A stretch of 10,685 bases of DNA from Planctomycetota bacterium (GTDB lineage Bacteria > Planctomycetota > Brocadiia > JAJRTI01), in the NCBI GenBank assembly GCA_024278415.1, contig JAJRTI010000091.1:1-10685 (forward strand), read 5' to 3'. The position numbers were made by a program, and so were the translations under genes. Positions 1 through 6,226 of this stretch are shown here, in pieces. Below the pieces are notes generated by a model, which saw nothing but the letters and a program-made list of their open reading frames with translations, ran no database searches and was not told where the DNA came from. Numbering within the stretch: the first letter of the stretch is position 1; the number at the start of each line of letters is the position of its first letter.

Positions 1-53
1 CGCTCGTTCGCCCGCTGACGCGACCGAACGAGCTTGCACTGGGCTATGTTGTG

Positions 54-70
54 ATGCGCCTTCGGCGCAT
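54..70. repeat. Small hairpin
   Basis: The arms atgcgcc (54-60) and ggcgcat (64-70) are perfectly complementary around a ttc loop. A 12-bp palindrome, tgcgccggcgca (79-90), follows closely. No T-run follows, so it does not look like a classical intrinsic terminator, although it could end an upstream gene lying outside the window. Confidence 0.5.
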
Positions 71-266
71 GTGCATTCTGCGCCGGCGCACCACGGGAAT
101 GAACGCCCAGTTTACTACGTACGTTCAGACCTGCACCCCTATCTTACAGGTAGGCAGCACCGCAGAGTAGCATCAGTGTTGGACGACCGTACGCGTTTCG
201 CGTGCGGCTACACCATGGTGCGCGTTTCGTGTCATGCGTCGCTAAACGCCGACTCGGCGAACGCCG

Positions 267-448
267 CCGCAGGGCTTGTCCCTGCGGAGCCACGATTGGG
301 AGCCAGAAATGAGACCTGCAAGCGATTCGCCCCCTCCCCTTGCCCTTCCGCTCGGCGGGCCGAGCGGAAGGGCAAGGGGGGGAAACGGCTCCGATATTCC
401 CCCGTCTGGCTTCCAATCGTTGGCTCCGCACGGACATGCCGTGCGGAG
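267..448. repeat. Symmetric three-hairpin inverted-repeat element
   Basis: The left outer hairpin is ccgcaggg/ccctgcgg (267-274 and 280-287). The right outer hairpin is ctccgcacgg/ccgtgcggag (424-433 and 439-448). Inside these, about 25 bp at 283-307 is repeated, inverted and with a few mismatches, at about 404-430. The centre is a strong hairpin with perfect 21-bp arms at 336-356 and 359-379 and only two bases between them. The outer ends lie equally far (90.5 bases) from the central axis. The central left arm is C-rich and the right arm G-rich. It resembles a small non-autonomous palindromic element or nested repeat; no transposase is present. Confidence 0.7.
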
Positions 449-465
449 GCCTAAGCAGAACGCGA

Positions 466-493
466 ATCTGTTTCGCCCTTGCGGGCGTAACAG
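466..493. repeat. Stem-loop upstream of the superoxide dismutase gene
   Basis: The outer stem ctgtt (466-470) pairs with aacag (489-493). The inner stem cgccc (474-478) pairs with gggcg (483-487) around a ttgc loop, with a short asymmetric bulge between the two stems. It lies about 80 bases before the start codon at 574, so it could be part of a 5' untranslated leader or simply another intergenic repeat. I see no match to a known riboswitch. Confidence 0.4.
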
Positions 494-560
494 CATACAG
501 AGTCCGGTCCTGTAGGCCATGGGCGCGGCCGTTCATGACCACTCGACATGCCCCTTGCGA

Positions 561-566
561 AGGAGG
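561..566 (+). promoter_or_regulatory. Ribosome binding site of the Ni-SOD gene
   Basis: The sequence aggagg lies seven bases before the ATG at 574. This near-perfect Shine-Dalgarno sequence decides the start codon in favour of 574 rather than the longer open frame beginning at 340. Confidence 0.85.
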
Positions 567-573
567 ACTTGCC

Positions 574-1053
574 ATGAAATGCAGAACGCTGTTCGCCATT
601 GCACTCGCGGCCTCGGTCTCGCTTCCCGCGTCCATGCTGTGGGCGCACTGCCAGGTTCCCTGCGGGATCTACAACGACCAGGCGCGGCTCGCACTCATGG
701 AGGAGTACGTCACGACCATCGAGAAGTCCATGCGCGAGATCGACCGGCTCTCCAGCGACGCCGGCGCCAACATGAACCAACTCGTGCGCTGGGTCAACAA
801 CAAGGATGCGCACGCGGACAAGCTCACTGAGATCGTGACCTCGTATTTCATGGCGCAGCGCATCAAGCCCGTCGCGCCCGAGGACAAGGCGAAGTACGGG
901 AAGTATGTGCGGGAGCTGACGATGCTGCACCGCATGATGGTGCAAGCGATGAAGGCGAAGCAGACGACCGACCCGCAGCACTGCAACGAGTTGCGCAAAC
1001 TCATCGCCGAGTTCCGCGCATCGTACCTGGGCAAGCATGCCCAGGCGCACTAA
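574..1053 (+). CDS. sodN: Nickel superoxide dismutase precursor with Sec-type signal peptide
   Basis: This 159-residue protein should convert superoxide to hydrogen peroxide and oxygen at a nickel centre outside the cytoplasm. Residues 1-24 form a signal peptide: a basic start, a hydrophobic core and an expected cleavage after Ala24 (LWA/HC). The mature protein then begins HCQVPCGIY, the Ni-hook signature of this family, in which His1, Cys2 and Cys6 hold the metal. These are precursor residues His25, Cys26 and Cys30, with the conserved Tyr at 33. The remaining 100 or so residues are predicted helical, as in the four-helix Ni-SOD fold. The mature chain of 135 residues is somewhat longer than the roughly 117 residues of the Streptomyces enzyme. 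No SodX-like maturation peptidase is in the window; cleavage by signal peptidase would supply the free N-terminal His instead. The start at 574 is supported by aggagg at 561-566. Other SOD families are excluded by the hook motif. Confidence 0.9.
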   Translation: MKCRTLFAIALAASVSLPASMLWAHCQVPCGIYNDQARLALMEEYVTTIEKSMREIDRLSSDAGANMNQLVRWVNNKDAHADKLTEIVTSYFMAQRIKPVAPEDKAKYGKYVRELTMLHRMMVQAMKAKQTTDPQHCNELRKLIAEFRASYLGKHAQAH

Positions 1054-1062
1054 GGTTGCCGT

Positions 1063-1113
1063 CCCGCATGCTGGCGCATGCGGCTACGGCCCGCACCCCC
1101 GCATGCGGCTACC
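1063..1113 (+). repeat. Palindromic GCATGC hairpin repeat, full copy plus deletion copy
   Basis: The stem ccgcatgc (1064-1071) pairs with gcatgcgg (1076-1083) around a tggc loop, followed by ctac (1084-1087). A second, shorter copy, ccgcatgcggctac (1099-1112), looks like the same unit with ten bases lost between its two internal gcatg words. Related copies lie at 2301-2321 (inverted) and 2348-2372 (direct), on the other side of the UroD-family gene. The repeat fills most of the 79-bp spacer between the first two genes. Confidence 0.75.
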
Positions 1114-1132
1114 AGCCGCGGGAGCCTCCCCC

Positions 1133-2287
1133 ATGACCCCCAAGGAACGTGTCCTCGCTGCACTCCGCCACGAGGAGCCGGACCGCGTGCCCACCGGCGA
1201 GTTCGCCACGGATTACTCCGTCGTCGAGCAGGCGCTCGGCCGGCCTACCTTCTGGCGCGCCAAGCGTCGCTACACCGAGGCGCTCTGGGAAGGACGCCGC
1301 GACGAGGTCGTGGACGGCATGAAGAAGGATATCGTCGAGTTCACCCGCATGATGGACATCGACATGGTGCCGGTGCAGGCCGTGCCGCACAAGGACTTCC
1401 CCCTCAAGAAACCCAAGCAGATCGATGACGATACGTGGGAGGACGAGTGGGGCAACGTGATGAAGTACTCGCACGATACCGAAGATATCGGCATGTGGAA
1501 GCTGGGCTCGAAGCCGCCTACCACGACCGATTTCGAACTGCCGCCGGAGATGGACGAGTCGGAACTGGAGCTGGTCCATTACGTGATGGAGGAGTTGGGC
1601 GACACGCACTACGTCTTCGCGCGGCCGGGCCGCTTCCACGGTCTGGGCTTTATTCGCGGGTGGACCGAAGACCGTTTCATCCAACTGGCCGAAGATCCAG
1701 ACCACGCGGCCGAGGCCCATCTGCGCGCGGCAGAGGGCATTGGCGCCACGGTGAAGCCTTTCAAGGACGCCGGCGTCGATGGTGTCGCACTGGGCGAAGA
1801 CTATGGCCATAACACGGGCCCGTTCGTGTCGCCGGCCATGTTCGCCAAGATCTTCGCGCCGGCGCTCAAACGCCGAAGCGAGATCCTCCACGAGATGGGC
1901 CTGCCCAACTTGTTCCACTCCTGCGGCAACAACCGGCTCATCCTCGACCAAATGGTCGACGCCGGCATCGACGCGTACCAGGCGATCCAGCCGGTGGAGC
2001 ACATCGAGGAGATCAAGGCCGAGTTCGGCGGCCGCATCACGCTCTGGGGCGGCGTGTGCACGGACACGCTCGGCCGCGGCACGCCGGAGCGGGTGCGGCA
2101 GGAGGCGCTGTTCACGCTCAAGCACTGCGCGCCCGGGGGCGGGCTCATCCTCGCGTCCAGCCACAGCATCGTCGTGCGCACGCCATTGGCGAACTACGAG
2201 GCCCTGCTCGACACGCTGCGCGAGCGGGGCACGTACCCCATCGACATCCCCGAGGACGTGCCGGAGCCGAACTGGTCGATGGCATAA
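1133..2287 (+). CDS. UroD-superfamily (MtaA/MtbA-like) methyltransferase-type protein
   Basis: This 384-residue protein opens with MTPKERVLAALRHEEPDRVP, typical of the uroporphyrinogen decarboxylase superfamily branch that includes corrinoid methyltransferases. The true HemE signature around RQAGR is not visible, so haem synthesis is unlikely. A metal-site-like HSCG occurs at residues 262-265 (His262, Cys264), matching the H-x-C part of the zinc motif of MtaA/MtbA proteins. In those enzymes a later Cys completes the site; the equivalent stretch here (ASSHSI) has His344. Cys332 is a less likely alternative. Members of this branch commonly act on methylated or methoxylated compounds with a corrinoid partner, but no corrinoid protein is in the window and the substrate is unknown. 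The longer frame from 1037 is rejected because its extra residues translate the hairpin repeat. The start at 1133 has gggag eight bases upstream. The gene probably acts in the cytoplasm, as no signal peptide is seen. Confidence 0.85.
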   Translation: MTPKERVLAALRHEEPDRVPTGEFATDYSVVEQALGRPTFWRAKRRYTEALWEGRRDEVVDGMKKDIVEFTRMMDIDMVPVQAVPHKDFPLKKPKQIDDDTWEDEWGNVMKYSHDTEDIGMWKLGSKPPTTTDFELPPEMDESELELVHYVMEELGDTHYVFARPGRFHGLGFIRGWTEDRFIQLAEDPDHAAEAHLRAAEGIGATVKPFKDAGVDGVALGEDYGHNTGPFVSPAMFAKIFAPALKRRSEILHEMGLPNLFHSCGNNRLILDQMVDAGIDAYQAIQPVEHIEEIKAEFGGRITLWGGVCTDTLGRGTPERVRQEALFTLKHCAPGGGLILASSHSIVVRTPLANYEALLDTLRERGTYPIDIPEDVPEPNWSMA

Positions 2288-2300
2288 GCGGAGGTGGTCG

Positions 2301-2372
2301 CCGCATGCGCCAGCATGCGGGCCGATCGGCGAGCCGCTCACAGAACGCCCGCATTCTGGCGAATGCGGCTAC
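2301..2372. repeat. Inverted pair of GCATGC-type hairpin repeats
   Basis: The copy at 2301-2321 is the exact reverse complement of 1063-1083. The copy at 2348-2372 is in direct orientation and differs from 1063-1087 at only two bases, which pair with each other in the stem (t2355 and a2362 in place of g1070 and c1077). The loop tggc and the ctac tail are unchanged. The 21- and 25-base copies are separated by 26 bases. They lie just after the UroD-family stop codon and could also affect transcript ends. Confidence 0.75.
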
Positions 2373-2374
2373 CG

Positions 2375-2403
2375 TGGAAACGACAGGGCGGCCTTGATAG
2401 AAT
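2375..2403 (+). promoter_or_regulatory. Possible sigma70-like promoter for the two large genes
   Basis: TAGAAT at 2398-2403 resembles a -10 box and is preceded by TGA, giving an extended -10 (TGATAGAAT). TGGAAA at 2375-2380 matches four of six bases of a -35 box with a 17-base spacer. It would start transcription about 90 bases before the gene at 2499. Promoter rules for this kind of organism are uncertain, so this is only a suggestion. Confidence 0.3.
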
Positions 2404-2498
2404 TCTTGTGATGGCTTGCACCAGCCGGGGCCCCTCCTGGACGACGCACGGCAACCATCACAACCGCCCTTCTTGAGCTTAGGGAGTGAACTCTCAGC

Positions 2499-5400
2499 AT
2501 GCCCTCCTACCTATCATGGCGCCGGGCGACGTGTCTTCTTGCCATGGCCGCGCTCATGGCGGCCGGGCCCTCGCCCGCGCAGCAACTCCCCGCCGGCGGC
2601 CAGTCTGATCTCGAACGATACAGCGCCCGGCTTGCCGTGGACCTCGCGAAGCCGCAGGCGCTCATCCCGCTCACCGAGATCTATCGCCTGCGCTTCAGCG
2701 TGCGCGACCGCGGCCAGGTGCGCGGCGCGCTCAACCGCGCGGCGGAGTCGCCCAAGACGAACGCGCTCGTGCGCGCGTACGCCCAGTTCTACCTCAGCCA
2801 GATGGACGTGGAGGCCGGCGACCTCGCCGCGGCGGCCGGCCGGCGCAAGCGGCTCGGCGCGGTGACGGACTGGTTCGTGATCGGCCCGTTCAGCAACGAG
2901 GGCAAGGCCGGGTTCCGCTACGCGTTCCCCCCCGAGAAGGCTTTTGACACGGCCGCCACGTATGAGGGCAAGCGCGGGCCGGTGCGCTGGCGCGCCACCC
3001 ACGGCCTGTTCCCGCTGGGCGACATCAATCTCCTCGACCTGTTCCGGCCCAACCTGAAGGTGTTGGCGTACGCCGCCGCGTGGCTGCGCGTCGACGAGGA
3101 CGCCACAGTGGTGATGCGCCTGGCATCGGACGACGCGGTGAAGGCGTGGGTCAACGGAGGCCAAGTGCACGCCAACAACGTGTACCGGCCCATGACCTTC
3201 GACCAGGACGCGGCGCCAGTGCGCTTGAGCAAGGGGTGGAACCTGCTTCTGCTCAAGGTGACCCAGGACGAGGGCGGGTGGGAGTTCCGAGTCCGGCTCA
3301 CCACCCCGGACGGCAAGCCCTTCACCGCGTTCCAGACCGCGGCCACGATCGAGCAGGCCGCGAAACTAACGCACGCGAAGCCGCAGAAGCCGGGCCGCGT
3401 AAAGGCCGCCACGCTGCGAGACGCATTTGATGCGGACGCCAAAGCCCGGCCCCGCTCGGCCCAAGCCATCGGCGACCTCGCCTGGTACGACGCCATGTGC
3501 ATGTCGGCCGACGTGAAGGACCAGCGCGCGGTGGCCGAGTATCGCCGCGCGGCCGAGCTGGCGCCGTGGTATCCGGAGTTCCACTACCAACTCGGCCGCG
3601 TCCAGGAAGAGCCCAACCTGGCGCGGCAGGCGCTGGAGCGCGCGTTGAAGCTCGCGCCGGACTTCGCGCTCGCCCGCTACATGCTCGGCGCGCACTACAG
3701 CCGACGGGGGATGTACCGCAAGGCCATGAAGCACGCGGAGCTGGCGCTCCGGGACAACCCCGACTTCCCGGAGCCGTATCTCCTCAAGGCGTACGTGCTC
3801 AGCGAGCACTATGCGGAACCGCTCGCGCTGAAGCTGCTGCACGAGCAGCAAAAACGCTTCCCCAACTCGACCGCCCTCCTCGAGCGCATGGCGTCGCTCG
3901 ACGACGCGCTCGGCCGGCCCGACCTCGCTGTGGCGCTGCGGAGGCAGGAGTTGAAGGTGTCGCATTTCAACCGCGACGCGCGCCTCGCGCTCGCCGAGGA
4001 GTTTCGCCTGCGCGGCCAGTTGGACGCGTGTGTGGCGCAGTACCAAGAGTTGCTCCGTGTGCGGCCCACGTATACGCCGGACCTGCTGAACCAAGCCCAG
4101 ATCCTCCGGGCCGCCGGCCAGCCCGCCAAAGCGGAAGCGCTCTGCCGCCGCGCGCTGGACATCTGCCCGGACGACGACGCGGCCGCGGCCCTGCTCGGCC
4201 ACTGCCTCCACGAGCAAGGCAAGACCGCGGACGCGCTCAAGGTCTGGCAGCGCGCGCTCGAACTCCGGCCCCAGAACGCAAAGCTCAAGGAGTACGTGGA
4301 GTTCCTCCAGCCCAACGCGGCCACGTTCGAGTCGGAATACGTGTACGACGTGCAGGAACTCATCCAGCGCGCGCCTGGCGCCAAGCGCTACCCCGACGCC
4401 GCCAAGGTGCTGCTCGTGAACCTCACCGTGCGCCGCGTCCACAGCAACGGGCTCCACAGCACGTTCCGGCAAGTCGTGTACAAGATCCTCACCGAGAAAG
4501 GGATGCGGGACCTCCAATACTTCTCGGTCCGCTTCACCCCCCAAGAGCAGCGCTTCCAGGCCCGGCGATGCCGCGTGATCAAGCCGTCCGGCGAGCGGAT
4601 CGCCATTGCGCCGCCAACCCAGCGCGGCGTGAGAAACGACGACCTGATCTATGCCAACGACGCGGCCATGCAGTTCCGCATCACGAACCTGGCTGTCGGC
4701 GACGTGGTCGAGCTTCAGTACCAGATCGACGACATCGCTGCGCGCAACGAGCGCGCCGAGTACTTCGGCACGTTGCAGTATCTCCAGACCACGGCGCCCT
4801 CTGTGCGCACGCAGTTTGTGCTGATTTCGCCCAAGAGCAAGAAACTCTACTACCGTACGGTCGGGCTCGACATGAAACCCCGCATCTACGAGAAGGACGA
4901 CGAGATCGTGCACGTGTGGCAACTGGACCATGTGCCCGCGCTTGTCGAGGAGCCGCGCATGCCAGGCATGACCGAGATCGTGCCCTACGTGCACGCGAGC
5001 ACATACGACAAGTGGGAGGACTTGGCGCGCTGGTACCAGGGGCTCATCCAAGACCAGTTCAAGCTCGGCGAGCGCGGCAAGAAACTAGCCCACAAGATCG
5101 TGGCGGGCAAGAAGACCGAACGCGACAAAATCGTGGCCCTATACGGGTACGTGTCCAAATACACGCGCTACCTCGGCCTCGAGTTCGGCATCCACGGCAA
5201 CAAGCCCTATCCCGCGTGGCAGGTGCTCGACCGCGGGTACGGCGACTGCAAGGACAAGGCCACGTTGTTCTGTAGCATGCTGCGCGAGGTGGGTGTGGAC
5301 GCGCGCTACGCGCTCCTGCGCACTCGCAGCGCCGGCGCGGTCGCGCCCTACCCGCCATCGCTGTATGCCTTCAACCACGTCATCGCCTACGTCCCCAAGT

Positions 5401-6173
5401 TCGACTGGTGGCTCGACTGCACCACCCGCTTCTCCGGCTCGCAGGAGCTGCCGCCCATGGACCAAGGCGCCATGGCGCTCATCGTCAACCCCGACGGCTC
5501 CTGCAAGCTGACGACCATCCCGCGGGCAAAGGCCGCAGCCAACGCGTACGAGAACGTGTACGACGTAGCCCTTGCCGACAGCGGCGCAGCCACACTCAAG
5601 CTCCGCCGCAAGATCATCGGCCGCCCCGCCGCCAGCTACCGGGCCCGATATGCGGTGAAGGCGAAGCGCCGGCAAATCATGGAGCGCCAGTTGGGCAAGA
5701 CGTTCCCCGGCGCGAAGGTGACGAAGGTCGCGTTCACCGACGTGACCCACATCGAGAAGCCGGTGCAGTACGCCTGCGAGGCCACCGTGCCGCGGTTCGC
5801 TGAGCGCAGGGACGGCGGCCTCGCGTTCGCACACAACCCGGTCGGCTACAAGATGGTGCGCAGCTATGCCCCACTCAGCGAGCGCGTGCATCCCGTCGTG
5901 CTTCCCTACCCCTGGCGGAGCACCCTCCGCACCACGGTGCGCCTACCCCGAGGCTACCGGGTCGTGAGCAAGATGCCCGACGTCAACCTCCGCACGCCGT
6001 TCGGCCTCCTCCTGCGCAAGACGACAGTCGCCGGCAACACCGTGAAGATTGAGATGACGATCGAGTTGAGCGTGTGGCGCGTGGAAGTCAACGACTACCG
6101 GGCGTTCCGCGACTTTTGCGCGGCCGTGGACCTCAAGCTGAGGGACAAGGTCCGCATCGCCAAGACGAAGTAG
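2499..6173 (+). CDS. Exported TPR/DUF3857/transglutaminase-like protein with intact catalytic triad
   Basis: This is a 1224-residue exported protein. Residues 1-27 form a signal peptide with likely cleavage after SPA. A short helical region is followed by a beta-sandwich (about 122-280) beginning WFVIGPF at 125-131, similar to carbohydrate- or PA14-type binding folds. TPR-like helices fill about 345-605. A DUF3857-like region spans about 610-800 and ends in the usual linker with STYDKW. A transglutaminase-like core (about 870-985) has Cys917 in GYGDCKDKA, His960 in FNHVIAYV and Asp973 in WLDCTT, the Cys-His-Asp order of this superfamily. The last 240 residues look beta-rich. The family may cleave or crosslink proteins or peptides, but the substrate is unknown. 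The RBS-like agggag lies twelve bases before the ATG, a slightly long spacing. A paralogue begins 53 bp downstream, so the two are probably co-transcribed. Confidence 0.85.
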   Translation: MPSYLSWRRATCLLAMAALMAAGPSPAQQLPAGGQSDLERYSARLAVDLAKPQALIPLTEIYRLRFSVRDRGQVRGALNRAAESPKTNALVRAYAQFYLSQMDVEAGDLAAAAGRRKRLGAVTDWFVIGPFSNEGKAGFRYAFPPEKAFDTAATYEGKRGPVRWRATHGLFPLGDINLLDLFRPNLKVLAYAAAWLRVDEDATVVMRLASDDAVKAWVNGGQVHANNVYRPMTFDQDAAPVRLSKGWNLLLLKVTQDEGGWEFRVRLTTPDGKPFTAFQTAATIEQAAKLTHAKPQKPGRVKAATLRDAFDADAKARPRSAQAIGDLAWYDAMCMSADVKDQRAVAEYRRAAELAPWYPEFHYQLGRVQEEPNLARQALERALKLAPDFALARYMLGAHYSRRGMYRKAMKHAELALRDNPDFPEPYLLKAYVLSEHYAEPLALKLLHEQQKRFPNSTALLERMASLDDALGRPDLAVALRRQELKVSHFNRDARLALAEEFRLRGQLDACVAQYQELLRVRPTYTPDLLNQAQILRAAGQPAKAEALCRRALDICPDDDAAAALLGHCLHEQGKTADALKVWQRALELRPQNAKLKEYVEFLQPNAATFESEYVYDVQELIQRAPGAKRYPDAAKVLLVNLTVRRVHSNGLHSTFRQVVYKILTEKGMRDLQYFSVRFTPQEQRFQARRCRVIKPSGERIAIAPPTQRGVRNDDLIYANDAAMQFRITNLAVGDVVELQYQIDDIAARNERAEYFGTLQYLQTTAPSVRTQFVLISPKSKKLYYRTVGLDMKPRIYEKDDEIVHVWQLDHVPALVEEPRMPGMTEIVPYVHASTYDKWEDLARWYQGLIQDQFKLGERGKKLAHKIVAGKKTERDKIVALYGYVSKYTRYLGLEFGIHGNKPYPAWQVLDRGYGDCKDKATLFCSMLREVGVDARYALLRTRSAGAVAPYPPSLYAFNHVIAYVPKFDWWLDCTTRFSGSQELPPMDQGAMALIVNPDGSCKLTTIPRAKAAANAYENVYDVALADSGAATLKLRRKIIGRPAASYRARYAVKAKRRQIMERQLGKTFPGAKVTKVAFTDVTHIEKPVQYACEATVPRFAERRDGGLAFAHNPVGYKMVRSYAPLSERVHPVVLPYPWRSTLRTTVRLPRGYRVVSKMPDVNLRTPFGLLLRKTTVAGNTVKIEMTIELSVWRVEVNDYRAFRDFCAAVDLKLRDKVRIAKTK

Positions 6174-6214
6174 CCGCGGCCGCCGCGGCGCGTGCCCTGG
6201 ATTCGCAACGAGAC

Positions 6215-6219
6215 AAGGA
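6215..6219 (+). promoter_or_regulatory. Ribosome binding site of the second large gene
   Basis: The sequence aagga lies seven bases before ATG 6227, in the 53-bp gap after the stop codon of the preceding gene. It fixes the start downstream of that stop and supports independent initiation on a shared transcript. Confidence 0.6.
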
Positions 6220-6226
6220 CGCTGAC

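Larger units (their letters stand above)
1..573. other. Gene-free leader region with stem-loops
   Basis: I see no convincing gene here. Open frames on both strands give Arg/Pro/Cys-rich translations without recognisable domains, and they run straight through inverted repeats. The region holds a small hairpin at 54-70, a 12-bp palindrome at 79-90, the three-hairpin element at 267-448, a stem-loop at 466-493, and the ribosome binding site of the downstream superoxide dismutase gene. Any promoter for that gene should lie here, but I could not pick out convincing -35/-10 boxes. Confidence 0.7.

Noticed and set aside
340..573. Longer start for the Ni-SOD frame
   Set aside because: The extra 78 residues translate the hairpin element, and aggagg plus a signal peptide mark 574 as the start.
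71..635. Open frames on both strands in the leader region
   Set aside because: They cross inverted repeats, have no recognisable domain and are expected by chance at this base composition.
1037..1132. Longer start for the UroD-family gene
   Set aside because: It overlaps the Ni-SOD gene and its extra residues are translated hairpin repeat; family-typical sequence begins at 1133.
1133..2287. True uroporphyrinogen decarboxylase (hemE)
   Set aside because: The N-terminal RQAGR-type signature is absent, and the HSCG metal-site motif points to the methyltransferase-like branch.
3366..5051. Long minus-strand frame of 561 codons inside the first large gene
   Set aside because: It is an antisense shadow produced by strong GC codon bias; the plus-strand protein has clear domains and catalytic motifs.
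6074..6226. Longer start for the second large gene
   Set aside because: It overlaps the preceding gene in another frame and gives Ala/Arg-rich sequence, while 6227 has a ribosome binding site and a signal sequence.
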